From Thermoplasmata archaeon (GTDB lineage: Archaea > Thermoplasmatota > Thermoplasmata > Thermoplasmatales > Thermoplasmataceae), in assembly GCA_021820525.1 (NCBI GenBank), contig JAKADM010000001.1, positions 294,620 through 358,619 of the forward strand: a DNA stretch of 64,000 nucleotides, written 5' to 3'. Of the stretch, positions 35,255 through 43,585 are shown piece by piece. The position numbers were made by a program, and so were the translations under genes. The notes under the pieces are model-generated. The model ran no database searches. It was not told the origin of the DNA and saw nothing but the letters and a program-made list of their open reading frames with translations. Within the stretch, counting starts at the first letter, position 1, and every line of letters begins with the position of its first letter.

Positions 35255-36555
35255 AAATCAAAGTTGTACTGGTTGGAAGTGGTGGAAGAGAGGATGCGCT
35301 TGCAAGAAGAATTAAGGAATCTGGGGGAACAATTGTGACCATTATGACAAACGACAATCCATCCATCAGGTCTCTGAGTGAAAAGACATATTTTTTCACA
35401 GAGAATGATGTTGAAAGCATTTTAAATACCATAAAGGAGGAAAATCCAGATCTTGTTTATGTGAGCCCTGACAGCTTTCTGGAAACAAACCTTGTTGACA
35501 AGCTGGAGTATGCCAAAATAAGGGTAGCATCACCCACATCAAGGGCTTTTAAGATAGAATCCTCTAAGATTTATATGAGGCAGCTGATGAAAAGATATGG
35601 AATTCAGGGAAACATAAAATTTGAGATCTTTGACAGCGATTATGAGGTGAGTAAGTTTCTGGAGGATACATCAAAAGAGTTCGCAATAAAGCCTGCTGGC
35701 CTTACGGGGGGAAAGGGCGTAAAACTGACCGATTCCCATTTCAGGAACAGGGAAGAGGCAAAGGAATATGCCTCAGAGATTATCAGAAAAGACAGGAAGG
35801 TGCTGATTGAGGAAAAGGTTGAGGGTGAGGAGTTTTCCCTGCAGGCATTCACCGATGGAGCAACACTTTTCTTCTCACCTATCGCACAGGACTACAAAAG
35901 GCTTGGAGAAGGCGATACTGGCCCAAATACAGGGGGAATGGGTTCCATAACTGACAGAAATGGATCTCTCCCATTCCTCAGGCAGGAAAGCATTGATAAG
36001 GCAAAGGAAATTTTGAGAAAATTTGTTGCAAGCCTGTACGATGATGGGGCCCTTTTCAGAGGGATAATTTATGGCCAGTTCATGCAAACAAAAAAAGACA
36101 TTAAAGTAATAGAGGTTAATGGAAGGCTGGCTGATCCAGAAGGGATTAACATATTGAACCTTCTTGAAGGAGATGTTTGTGAACTCCTCATGGCCATAGC
36201 CAATGCAGAGCTTTCTGAAAAGAAATTCAGGTTCAAAATGAAGGCAAGCGTTGTAAAATATATTGTTCCAAAGGGATATGGAACATCACCCCTGCCATCA
36301 ACCTTAAGAATCAATACGGATAATCTTCCCGAGGACGTAAAGATTTTCTATGGTTCTGTCTCCGGAGATTTGAATGAGGTTAAGATGACCCATTCGAGGG
36401 CACTGGCCATATATGCTGAAGCGGAAACCATATGGGAGGCCTCGGAAAAGATAGAGGCAAACCTCTGGAGAATTGAGGGTGAATATGAAATGAGGCATGA
36501 TATAGGAACAAAAAAGTCCCTGGCAAAAAAGGTTGAATATTTCACTCTGGCCTAA
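35251..36555 (+). CDS. purD: Phosphoribosylamine-glycine ligase
   Basis: PurD (GARS) makes glycinamide ribonucleotide, step 2 of purine synthesis. The 434-residue ATP-grasp enzyme opens with VLVGSGGREDALA, has KPAGLTGGKGV as the ATP-binding loop, GPNTGGMGS, and EVNGRLADPEG as the metal-site motif, where bacterial enzymes usually read E-x-N-x-R-x-G-D-P-E. A-for-G at this point is a small departure. It is coupled to scpB and convergent with the EF-Tu-like gene (4-bp overlap). No other pur gene is in view. Confidence 0.92.
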   Translation: MKIKVVLVGSGGREDALARRIKESGGTIVTIMTNDNPSIRSLSEKTYFFTENDVESILNTIKEENPDLVYVSPDSFLETNLVDKLEYAKIRVASPTSRAFKIESSKIYMRQLMKRYGIQGNIKFEIFDSDYEVSKFLEDTSKEFAIKPAGLTGGKGVKLTDSHFRNREEAKEYASEIIRKDRKVLIEEKVEGEEFSLQAFTDGATLFFSPIAQDYKRLGEGDTGPNTGGMGSITDRNGSLPFLRQESIDKAKEILRKFVASLYDDGALFRGIIYGQFMQTKKDIKVIEVNGRLADPEGINILNLLEGDVCELLMAIANAELSEKKFRFKMKASVVKYIVPKGYGTSPLPSTLRINTDNLPEDVKIFYGSVSGDLNEVKMTHSRALAIYAEAETIWEASEKIEANLWRIEGEYEMRHDIGTKKSLAKKVEYFTLA

Positions 36556-37466
36556 TCGGACAGTATGATTTTTCCTACTATTCTTGGCCTTGAATTTGGC
36601 TTGACAAGAAGGTAACTTTCATTTTTTACCGCTGGCCTGTCCATTTCGAGGATTCCATCCTTTAAAAACCCTCTCTGATATCTCAGGTTTCCAGCTATAA
36701 AGTACTCTCCATCGCCCTTCAGATCCTCCCCTATGGCAGAGTGGTAAACAATTTTGCCAGAAATATCCTTTACTGGCTCGATCTTATCCTCCTGAAGCTT
36801 GAATCCTCTTTCCATATCATCTATTTCAACATTCTTCAGTGCAAGGCCGACCCTTGAACCTGCCCACGCCTCCTCAAAGTCAATATCGTTCATCTGGATT
36901 GATCTTACCTGGCCAATCTTACCTGTGGGATTGAGATATAGATTTTGATGCTTTTTAAGCACGCCTGATTCAACAAATCCCAGAACTACAGTACCAACAC
37001 TTTTTACCTTGAAGAAATGATCGATAATTACACTGACCTTTCCTTCTTCTTTTCTCTTCAAATCCTTTGCCATTGATTCAATTTTTCCCATCATCTCCAT
37101 TGGAGAACCATTAAAGTGTTCGTACTTTGAGAGCACGCTTCCTCTTGTTATTCTTTGAATGGAAGAAATATCAATATCATCTTTAACAGGAATGAATCCC
37201 CTTCCCTTACCAAGAAGGTCAAGGGCAATTATGACCTCCCCCAAAAACCTGTCAACGTGGGACATGCCCACAATATTGAAATCGCTCAATGAAACCGAAT
37301 CTGTAAGTGAGGATATTTTATCGGGAAACTTCAAAGGACTGAAAATCGTTGTTGTCAGATCCTGATCCTTTCTGCCATATATGGTCACATCACTTTCCGT
37401 ATGTTTCTTTGCGATCGCCTTCAGGATTTCCTCACTGTCATAACTGAAACCTGTAATATTATTCAT
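36552..37466 (-). CDS. EF-Tu/SelB-like protein lacking a P-loop
   Basis: The 304-residue protein has a clear EF-Tu domain 2 (about 140-225; VKSVGTVVLGFVESG, LKKHQNLYL, RVGLALKNVEIDDMERGF) and a C-terminal beta domain like domain 3. The N-terminal 120 residues look like the shrunken end of a GTPase domain: LGEVIIALDLLGKGRGFIPVKDD stands where EF-Tu/SelB have the G4 NKxD region. There is no GxxxxGK[ST], so it should not hydrolyse GTP in the usual way. It could bind tRNA or the ribosome. It overlaps hemH by 8 nt as the last gene of asnS-hemE-hemH. Confidence 0.7.
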   Translation of the reverse strand: MNNITGFSYDSEEILKAIAKKHTESDVTIYGRKDQDLTTTIFSPLKFPDKISSLTDSVSLSDFNIVGMSHVDRFLGEVIIALDLLGKGRGFIPVKDDIDISSIQRITRGSVLSKYEHFNGSPMEMMGKIESMAKDLKRKEEGKVSVIIDHFFKVKSVGTVVLGFVESGVLKKHQNLYLNPTGKIGQVRSIQMNDIDFEEAWAGSRVGLALKNVEIDDMERGFKLQEDKIEPVKDISGKIVYHSAIGEDLKGDGEYFIAGNLRYQRGFLKDGILEMDRPAVKNESYLLVKPNSRPRIVGKIILSD

Positions 37467-38346
37467 TTTTCATCACCTCAATCTTCTCCTTCACCATTTT
37501 AACTGTACTATCCGTATCATTTAATAAAGGTACTCTTTGGTATAATATGCCCTTTTCCCTTGCCTTTCCTCCAAAAACAGTATCGAGATCATAGAGGACC
37601 TCAAGATGATCGTATATAAAACCGATGGGAACTGTGATAAGCCTTTTAAAATTCCTGAAATCTATTTCATCCAGTCTCTTATACACAGAAGGTTCAAGCC
37701 AGACCTTTCCATAGGAACCTCTGCTTTGAAAGGCATATGTCCAGTGTTCAATCCCTGCCTTCTCACTTATTATTCCAGCCAGGCTCACAAATTTACTGTA
37801 ATATTCAATCTCTGTCCTTACATCGTGGGGAAGGCTGTGGGCAGTAAATATCACAATGTCTTCATCTTCCCCGATGGCCTTACACTTTTCTATCCAGTGA
37901 TACAACAGATTTTCGCAATCCTGAAAACCGTTGGTAAATTTCATATTCCCTTCAAATCCTGATTCCTGAAGATAGGACGAAAAGGGCTTTACATAACTTT
38001 CAATCACAGATCTATTCTCAATGGGAAAAAGAGGCAGGGCATATACAGTTTCATAACCCTTATCTGACAACTCCTTAGCGATTGATTGCAGGGATGGCTT
38101 CCAGTGCTTGAATGCGAGAAACACGTCCATGTTCTGATCCCTCAGATCATCAGCAATTTTTTCCTTCAGGTTGTTTAATATTCCTGTGGATGGAGATCTA
38201 TAGGAAAAATTTGAATATTTTTCCTCAGTTTCCCTTATGGCGTAATCTGGAGGTGTCCTGCCGCCATAAACGTCCACAAGATATTCATAGATCTCATCCT
38301 TTGAATCGGGGCTTCCATAACCCATAAGCACAGCTGCTTCCTTCAT
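37459..38346 (-). CDS. hemH: Ferrochelatase (probably coproporphyrin-type)
   Basis: The 295-residue enzyme inserts iron into a porphyrin. H170 in FTAHSLPHD and E249 in YDHLEVLYD match the metal-site His and Glu of known ferrochelatases, with almost the same spacing (79 residues here, 80-81 in known ones). It has no [2Fe-2S] tail and no membrane lip of animal type. Since HemQ is encoded in the same window, the likely substrate is coproporphyrin III (CpfC role), giving coproheme. The ATG overlaps the hemE stop (ATGA). Confidence 0.88.
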   Translation of the reverse strand: MKEAAVLMGYGSPDSKDEIYEYLVDVYGGRTPPDYAIRETEEKYSNFSYRSPSTGILNNLKEKIADDLRDQNMDVFLAFKHWKPSLQSIAKELSDKGYETVYALPLFPIENRSVIESYVKPFSSYLQESGFEGNMKFTNGFQDCENLLYHWIEKCKAIGEDEDIVIFTAHSLPHDVRTEIEYYSKFVSLAGIISEKAGIEHWTYAFQSRGSYGKVWLEPSVYKRLDEIDFRNFKRLITVPIGFIYDHLEVLYDLDTVFGGKAREKGILYQRVPLLNDTDSTVKMVKEKIEVMKNE

Positions 38347-39320
38347 ATTTTCACACTCTTAACTGTCTTTGTAATATTAATAACGCTCTGGGGATCTGTT
38401 CCAGGAAGGATTCCATGTCCCAGATTAAATATGTAATTGTTCCTTTCCTTCATAGAATCGACTATTTCCATTGCTCTCTTTCTTGCGACTTCCGGGGAAT
38501 AAAGGAGAAGATAAGGGTCAAGATTTCCCTGAATTCCCACGTCCCTTTCCTTCAGGGTTTTAAGATCAATCCTCCAGTCAAGGGATATGAAATCTGCATA
38601 TGATTTTAATAGAATATCAACCATCCCTGAGGTCATGGTTGAGAAGTATATTCCCCTGCTACCTCTGGACTTTATCTTCCTGAAAAGAGGTTTCACCATC
38701 ATATCAACTATTTTTCCTGCAAATTCAGGCTCCAGGTATCCAAGCCAGCTGTCAAATACCTGAATTGCGTCTGCACCTGCCTCTATTTGCAAAGAAATTT
38801 CATTTTCCAGCATATTCCTTATGGAAATTAGCATACCCACAGTTTCTGAATCCCATGAATATATTCTCTTCCTTGTATTTGGTATATCCCTTGCAGGGGA
38901 ATCATTTAGATAGGAGAATATTGTCAGAGGACCGCCAACAAAACCCAATATGGGCATGTCACCATGGCTCAATTTAAAATGCTTTATGGCATTCCCCGCC
39001 TTGGAAATTGCGGGATGAATTTCATCGGAAGTTTTTTCCATAACCGGCCCCATGCCTTCTCTGTAGGATATTGAATATCCCAGATTTTCCATTGGAATGG
39101 CAATATCTGAAAATATTATAGCAGCGTCCGTTTGGAGTATTCTTGCGGCGTCATAGGATATGCTGGCTGCAAGCTCGGGAGAGGAGCACAGATCGTATAT
39201 GCCTACCCTTTCCCTGACCATTCTGTATTCCGGCAGGAATCTTCCGGCCTGCCTCATATACCATACAGGAGTATGATCATGTTCCTCATTTTGCAGGGCC
39301 TTCAGGAAACTGCTTCTCAT
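38343..39320 (-). CDS. hemE: Uroporphyrinogen decarboxylase
   Basis: HemE removes four carboxyl groups from uroporphyrinogen III to give coproporphyrinogen III. The 325-residue product has the substrate-binding N-terminal motif PVWYMRQAGRFLPEYR (R23, R27), an aspartate in AAIIFSDI that coordinates the pyrroles, GFVGGPLTIFSYL, and a C-terminal FNLGHGILPGTD. It starts directly after the AsnRS stop codon (TAAATG) and is coupled to hemH, so uroporphyrinogen is routed to coproporphyrin in this organism. Confidence 0.94.
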   Translation of the reverse strand: MRSSFLKALQNEEHDHTPVWYMRQAGRFLPEYRMVRERVGIYDLCSSPELAASISYDAARILQTDAAIIFSDIAIPMENLGYSISYREGMGPVMEKTSDEIHPAISKAGNAIKHFKLSHGDMPILGFVGGPLTIFSYLNDSPARDIPNTRKRIYSWDSETVGMLISIRNMLENEISLQIEAGADAIQVFDSWLGYLEPEFAGKIVDMMVKPLFRKIKSRGSRGIYFSTMTSGMVDILLKSYADFISLDWRIDLKTLKERDVGIQGNLDPYLLLYSPEVARKRAMEIVDSMKERNNYIFNLGHGILPGTDPQSVINITKTVKSVKI

Positions 39321-40610
39321 TTAAGGTTTCAGCCTTCTTATGGTTCTCGGGTATGGAATTGCCTTCTTGATATTATCAAGATGCATTATCCACATTGCAA
39401 GCCTGTCCAGTCCCAATCCAAACCCGGAATGGGGTATGCTTCCATACCTTCTCAGGTCAAGGTACCAGTAATAATCCTCCTCTTTCAGACCGTTATCCCT
39501 TATCCTCTGCTGAAGTTCTTCTAAATTCCAGATCCTTTCCCCACCACCTATTATTTCCCCGTATCCTTCTGGAGCAAGAAGGTCGTGGCATAGAATGAGA
39601 TTGGGGTTTTCAGGATCAGGCCTGTGGTAAAACGTTTTCAGTTCTGATGGAAAGTGTGTTATAAACAGGGGCCTTGTAAAGTTGGACATTATCTTCCTTT
39701 CCTCGTCAGCACCAAGGTCATCTCCATATTTCAGAGGCATTCCCAGTGATTCTGATTGGGAAATCAGCTCATCATAGGTCATTCTCTTGAATGGCTTCAA
39801 GGAATCTTTGAGTGGTTCCAGATCCCTGTTAAGAATCTTGAGATCGTCCATATTTTGATCCAGTACCGCCTTGATTATATACTGTATCATTTTCTCCTCG
39901 ATGTCCATCATTTCCTCATTTCCGATCCATGCAACCTCTCCCTCTGCATGCCAATATTCTGTGAGGTGCCTCCACGTCCTGCTCTTTTCAGCCCTGAAGC
40001 TTGGTGAAATCGTGAATACCTTTTCCAGCGAAAAGATGAAAGTTTCCAGATAGAACTGGGAACTCTGGGTCAGGTATGCCTCCTCGCCAAAAAAGGGAAC
40101 CTTGAAAAGGGTGGAACCACCCTCAGTGGCTGTTGAAACCATCATTGGCGGCTGTACCTGGTAATAACCATTTTCATAAAAAAAGTCGGAAAAGGCCTTG
40201 AATATGGTTGATCTTATTTTCAGGACAGCTGTGAACTCCCTGCTTCTTATCCAGAGATGCCTGTTGTCAAGTTCAAAATCCTCAGAAATATCTTTAGAAA
40301 CAGGGAAATTAACATTTCTGCAAAATATATAATAGTCAGAAATATTCAGTTCATATCCTGTAACGGCCCTTTCATCCTTTCTTATTATTCCCTTCAGGGA
40401 AAGGCTGCTCTCAATTGTTAGAGAAGATAAAATCTTGAATTTTTCTTCTCCAAGCTCATCTATTTTCCCAACACATTGAATTATATTGCTTGAATCTCTT
40501 AAAACAACAAAACAAAGCTTTGCAGTTGATCTTATCCTGTAAACCCAGCCTCTCAACTCCACTTCCTTCCCTATCAGGCTGTCATTAAGTGCCGATGAAA
40601 TACTCTGCAT
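39321..40610 (-). CDS. asnS: Asparaginyl-tRNA synthetase
   Basis: This class IIb synthetase has an N-terminal OB-fold anticodon domain ([23 protein letters not shown]) and a class II core with motif 2 in [21 protein letters not shown] and motif 3 in [13 protein letters not shown]. The TEYWHAE and [10 protein letters not shown] parts fit AsnRS better than AspRS. The ATG at 40610 (429 residues) is chosen over a GTG nine bases upstream, as atatttaatt on the minus strand (40631-40640) is at TATA distance. That promoter lies in the 3' end of the DUF309 gene. Confidence 0.88.
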   Translation of the reverse strand: MQSISSALNDSLIGKEVELRGWVYRIRSTAKLCFVVLRDSSNIIQCVGKIDELGEEKFKILSSLTIESSLSLKGIIRKDERAVTGYELNISDYYIFCRNVNFPVSKDISEDFELDNRHLWIRSREFTAVLKIRSTIFKAFSDFFYENGYYQVQPPMMVSTATEGGSTLFKVPFFGEEAYLTQSSQFYLETFIFSLEKVFTISPSFRAEKSRTWRHLTEYWHAEGEVAWIGNEEMMDIEEKMIQYIIKAVLDQNMDDLKILNRDLEPLKDSLKPFKRMTYDELISQSESLGMPLKYGDDLGADEERKIMSNFTRPLFITHFPSELKTFYHRPDPENPNLILCHDLLAPEGYGEIIGGGERIWNLEELQQRIRDNGLKEEDYYWYLDLRRYGSIPHSGFGLGLDRLAMWIMHLDNIKKAIPYPRTIRRLKP

Positions 40611-40630
40611 GGAACCCACATTGCCTCTAT

Positions 40631-40640
40631 AATTAAATAT
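40631..40640 (-). promoter_or_regulatory. TATA box of the asnS-hemE-hemH operon
   Basis: On the minus strand atatttaatt is centred about 26 bp before the asnS ATG at 40610. It overlaps the last codons of the DUF309 gene. Confidence 0.4.
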
Positions 40641-41139
40641 TTGCTTGAATCAGATCTTCTATTTTCTGTCGAACTTGAAGGGATGGGATGAATGGATAGT
40701 TCAGGCCTGGCTCTTCCAGAAACCTATCCTTAAACTCTTTCCCTATTTTATAAAGAATTTCTTTGTGGATCCTATACTGGCCCATCTGGAATTTCACCTG
40801 CGCAACAACTACCCTTATTATTAACCAGAGGGCTCTTTTTGCATCCCCCTGAAAATTCTTCCATGCAGATTCAAGCATCTCATGAACCTGCCAGAACGCT
40901 TCTCCTTCCCACATTATCCATAGAATCCTGATATTGAAATTTCCCTGATTATATATGGGCAGGTTTTCCGGTATGGAAAAACTGAATGAACGATTTAAAA
41001 TAACTGGGAAATCCTCTTTTTCAATTCCATTGAAAAAATCCAGCTCGTGGCAATAGGAACGCTTTCTTAAAATAAATTTCGATTTAATATTTAATTCATC
41101 TGGTTCCAGTAAGTTGGGGAAAAGTGCAATTATTCTCAC
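40633..41139 (-). CDS. DUF309-family protein
   Basis: The C-terminal part has the DUF309 helix pair: [18 protein letters not shown], then [21 protein letters not shown], a small all-alpha domain of unknown function, often described as a possible nucleotide- or metal-linked helper. The N-terminal half (about 75 residues) is not in the usual family model. The start is a GTG at 41139 that shares a base with the TAG of the preceding gene (TAGTG), giving 168 residues. An upstream ATG at 41220 would lie deep inside that gene. Confidence 0.7.
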   Translation of the reverse strand: MRIIALFPNLLEPDELNIKSKFILRKRSYCHELDFFNGIEKEDFPVILNRSFSFSIPENLPIYNQGNFNIRILWIMWEGEAFWQVHEMLESAWKNFQGDAKRALWLIIRVVVAQVKFQMGQYRIHKEILYKIGKEFKDRFLEEPGLNYPFIPSLQVRQKIEDLIQANI

Positions 41140-41741
41140 TAAAAAATACTCCCCAGATCCTTTGCCCTGAGATCGTCGATCATCAATCTTGGTATGCCTA
41201 TATCTACCAGATATTCCCATCCGGTTATTACTCCTCTTGCTATGGCAACATTGATCAACTCTTCAAGTGATACATAATAGGTATCTGGCGCATACTTTGA
41301 TCCCAGTATCCATGGGGGGTAATCAAAATATTCACTGAAATATCCTGGAACCACCCTTATGAGGGTGTTCTTCAGTATCTCTGATATGTGTGGATTATAG
41401 TTCCATTTCCTTATTTTTGCGCTTGAAAATTCTGAAGATGGGGTGTAGACCTTCCACCTGACACCATAAAGGTCTATTTCACCCTCATACCTTGCAGTGC
41501 CCCCAAAATCATTTTCCATTGTCTGCTTCAGTTCTTCAGCCTTCCCTGTAAATTTGTTTATTAGACTGAATGAGGAAACGTTTTTTTCCTCTATCATATC
41601 CTCTATGATACCCGCCAGAATCTCTACCTCCTCTTCAGACAGATCCTGATCGTTTTCTATCTCGTCAAGCATCTTGAGATTCTCCTCAATGGAAGACTCC
41701 CATATTTTATCCATATACCTTTCTGACTTTTTAGATGTCAT
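41139..41741 (-). CDS. Unknown protein with acidic helical N-terminus
   Basis: I do not recognise this 200-residue protein. The first 65 residues are strongly acidic and helical (IENDQDLSEEEVEILAGIIE, in part). The rest is a mixed domain with several aromatic clusters (GVRWKVYTP, RKWNYNPHI, YFDYPPWILG). There is no signal peptide and no membrane helix. It is coupled to the DUF309 gene by a TAGTG overlap, so the two likely act together. It may be a lineage-specific protein. Confidence 0.6.
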   Translation of the reverse strand: MTSKKSERYMDKIWESSIEENLKMLDEIENDQDLSEEEVEILAGIIEDMIEEKNVSSFSLINKFTGKAEELKQTMENDFGGTARYEGEIDLYGVRWKVYTPSSEFSSAKIRKWNYNPHISEILKNTLIRVVPGYFSEYFDYPPWILGSKYAPDTYYVSLEELINVAIARGVITGWEYLVDIGIPRLMIDDLRAKDLGSIF

Positions 41742-41970
41742 TTTAAGGACAGAGTAACAAATGAATGGATGTATTTAAAAATAGCTATGATTTTTTCTAC
41801 TTTTATTCCTGTTTAAAGCGACTTACTAATGGGCATGTAATAATGAAAATGTTAATTACATGACGGGAAGGAGATCAATAACTGGCATACTGCATGCCCA
41901 TGTATGATAATAAAATAAAAATTCCAGTTCCAGGTTGTTTTGAACTTAATTAAATATCTTTAAATTAGCC

Positions 41971-41994
41971 TGTGTCTGCAAAAATTCAGACACA
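41971..41994. repeat. 8-bp inverted repeat before the DUF167 gene
   Basis: TGTGTCTG and CAGACACA are perfect 8-bp arms around an 8-bp spacer. The repeat touches the A/T box (acatatttta, 41992-42001) of the gene that starts at 42024. It could be an operator or a short RNA hairpin. Confidence 0.5.
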
Positions 41995-42023
41995 TATTTT
42001 AACTTCTAAAACATGGGAGCATA

Positions 42024-42233
42024 TTGATCGTTTCCGTACTTGTAAAAAAGGGAAAAAAGGCCGTTGTTGAGGAGGATGGGGTTCTCATTGTGCATACGGA
42101 TCAGCCCATGGAGATGAACAGGGCAAACAGGGATATAATAAAACAGGTTGCAGAATATTATCACGTGGGCCAGGACAGGGTCAAAATATTGAGGGGTTTT
42201 AAATCGAGAAAAAAGACACTGAAGGTTTTGTAA
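42024..42233 (+). CDS. DUF167/YggU-family small protein
   Basis: The 69-residue protein matches the DUF167 (YggU) family: a two-strand start with VLIVHTDQPMEMNRANRDII, a helix with KQVAEYYHV, and VKILRGFKSRKKTLKV at the end, which is the usual G-x-x-S-R-x-K motif. The function is not known. The start seems to be a TTG with an A/T box about 27 bp upstream and no ribosome binding site. It stands alone between the DUF309 pair and the maltodextrin island. Confidence 0.75.
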   Translation: MIVSVLVKKGKKAVVEEDGVLIVHTDQPMEMNRANRDIIKQVAEYYHVGQDRVKILRGFKSRKKTLKVL

Positions 42234-42364
42234 ATATTTACGCATAAAATGGTTTCCTGTCATCCTTCCCTTTCACTGGGTTCCCTTTTTTTTTAAATTT
42301 GGCCCTATGGCATGTGATTAAAAAATCAATAACTCTAAATTCATCTGCAATATGAGAAATTTTA

Positions 42365-42389
42365 TTATTTAAGACGCCTTTATTTAAGA
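42365..42389 (+). promoter_or_regulatory. Direct repeat over the trmB promoter
   Basis: TTATTTAAGA occurs twice (42365-42374 and 42380-42389) with a 15-bp period. The first copy covers the region around the TATA position and the second ends at the base before the ATG. The layout would suit auto-repression, which is inferred. Confidence 0.4.
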
Positions 42390-43397
42390 ATGGCAGAAGA
42401 TCCCTTTGAAACTCTGAAAAAATTTGGATTGACAAATTATGAGATAAAGGTGTACAAGGCAATTGCGTTGAAGGGACCCCTGACATCAACAGAAGCTGTA
42501 CAGTATTCCGGAATTCCCCAGCCAAGAGTTTATGATGTTATTTCAAAATTGATGGCAAGAAATCTCATAGAGTTCAGTCCTGGAAAGAAGAGGATATACA
42601 AAGCCAGGGACATAGTGGATAGCCTGAAGAACGATATGGATGCAATGGAAAAGAGTGTTACGGAAATCTCCAGGCAAATCGAACTTTCAAGGAAAAAATC
42701 AGATGCCATAGACCCATATCTTTGGGTAATTCAATCTGAAAGGAAGCTCAGAAGTGAGATTAAGAGAAACATAGATGGGGCAGATGCGGAAATTATGATA
42801 TCCCTATCCTACGATGAATTGAAACATCTTTCAGAAAACCTTGCGGGGGCAATAAAAAGAGGAATAACAGTGGTTGCAGTTACCTTCCCTGATTCAGATG
42901 GCCAGGATCTTGATTTTCTTTCAGGTGCAATACTTTTGAGGAGGGCTGGCCCGGCAACAGAATCCGTAATAATAGACAGAAGAGCTGTGATTTTGAGGAT
43001 TGACAGGGGAAGAAAGGAATTAAACTATGCCATATACGCTGATGAAAATGAAATTGTCCATATGTCCAGCTACTATTTTTATCACACCATATGGAAGCCT
43101 GCCGTTCCCTTGAATATGCCTCCATGGGCAAACAGATCCTTCAACACAGGATGGCTTGTATGCTGGTATATTAACGAGGCTAGAAAGGAGGGCTATTCCG
43201 TATTCGCAGAAATAGAAGGTAAAATGAAAGGTAACATCACAAGGATAAGCGGTGCAGTTCTTGATGTCAAAATTGAGGACGGATTCAGGCACAGTTTCCT
43301 CATAAGGAACAGAAACAAGAAACTTTGGGTCGGAGGTAGATCAGCAAGGATTGAAGACGTGGCCATGTATTCGTGCAAGATTAAACTTAAAAATTGA
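42390..43397 (+). CDS. TrmB-family sugar-responsive transcriptional regulator
   Basis: The 335-residue protein has an N-terminal winged helix typical of TrmB (LKKFGLTNYEIKVYKAIALKG, read in parts; then PQPRVYDVISKLMARNLIE), a coiled coil, and a C-terminal effector domain with PLD-like and beta parts (ADAEIMISLSYDEL, then a final beta domain). In Thermococcales TrmB proteins bind maltose, trehalose or maltodextrins and control malEFGK and glycosidase genes. Here it lies directly before GH31 and GH13 genes and near malEFGK, so it is the obvious local regulator. Confidence 0.85.
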   Translation: MAEDPFETLKKFGLTNYEIKVYKAIALKGPLTSTEAVQYSGIPQPRVYDVISKLMARNLIEFSPGKKRIYKARDIVDSLKNDMDAMEKSVTEISRQIELSRKKSDAIDPYLWVIQSERKLRSEIKRNIDGADAEIMISLSYDELKHLSENLAGAIKRGITVVAVTFPDSDGQDLDFLSGAILLRRAGPATESVIIDRRAVILRIDRGRKELNYAIYADENEIVHMSSYYFYHTIWKPAVPLNMPPWANRSFNTGWLVCWYINEARKEGYSVFAEIEGKMKGNITRISGAVLDVKIEDGFRHSFLIRNRNKKLWVGGRSARIEDVAMYSCKIKLKN

Positions 43398-43585
43398 TAC
43401 TACCCTGAGTTGCTAATTAATTAAATTATCTTATTTCATTTATTATTATCTCATTGGTTTTTTACTAAGATTCTTATTTCTATGAAAATTTGAAATATAT
43501 GACCAATTCTTTAATTAAAATATAATATCCTTATATAACTCTCCAATTCACATGAAAAAATGTATATTCCTTATTCCAATCAACG

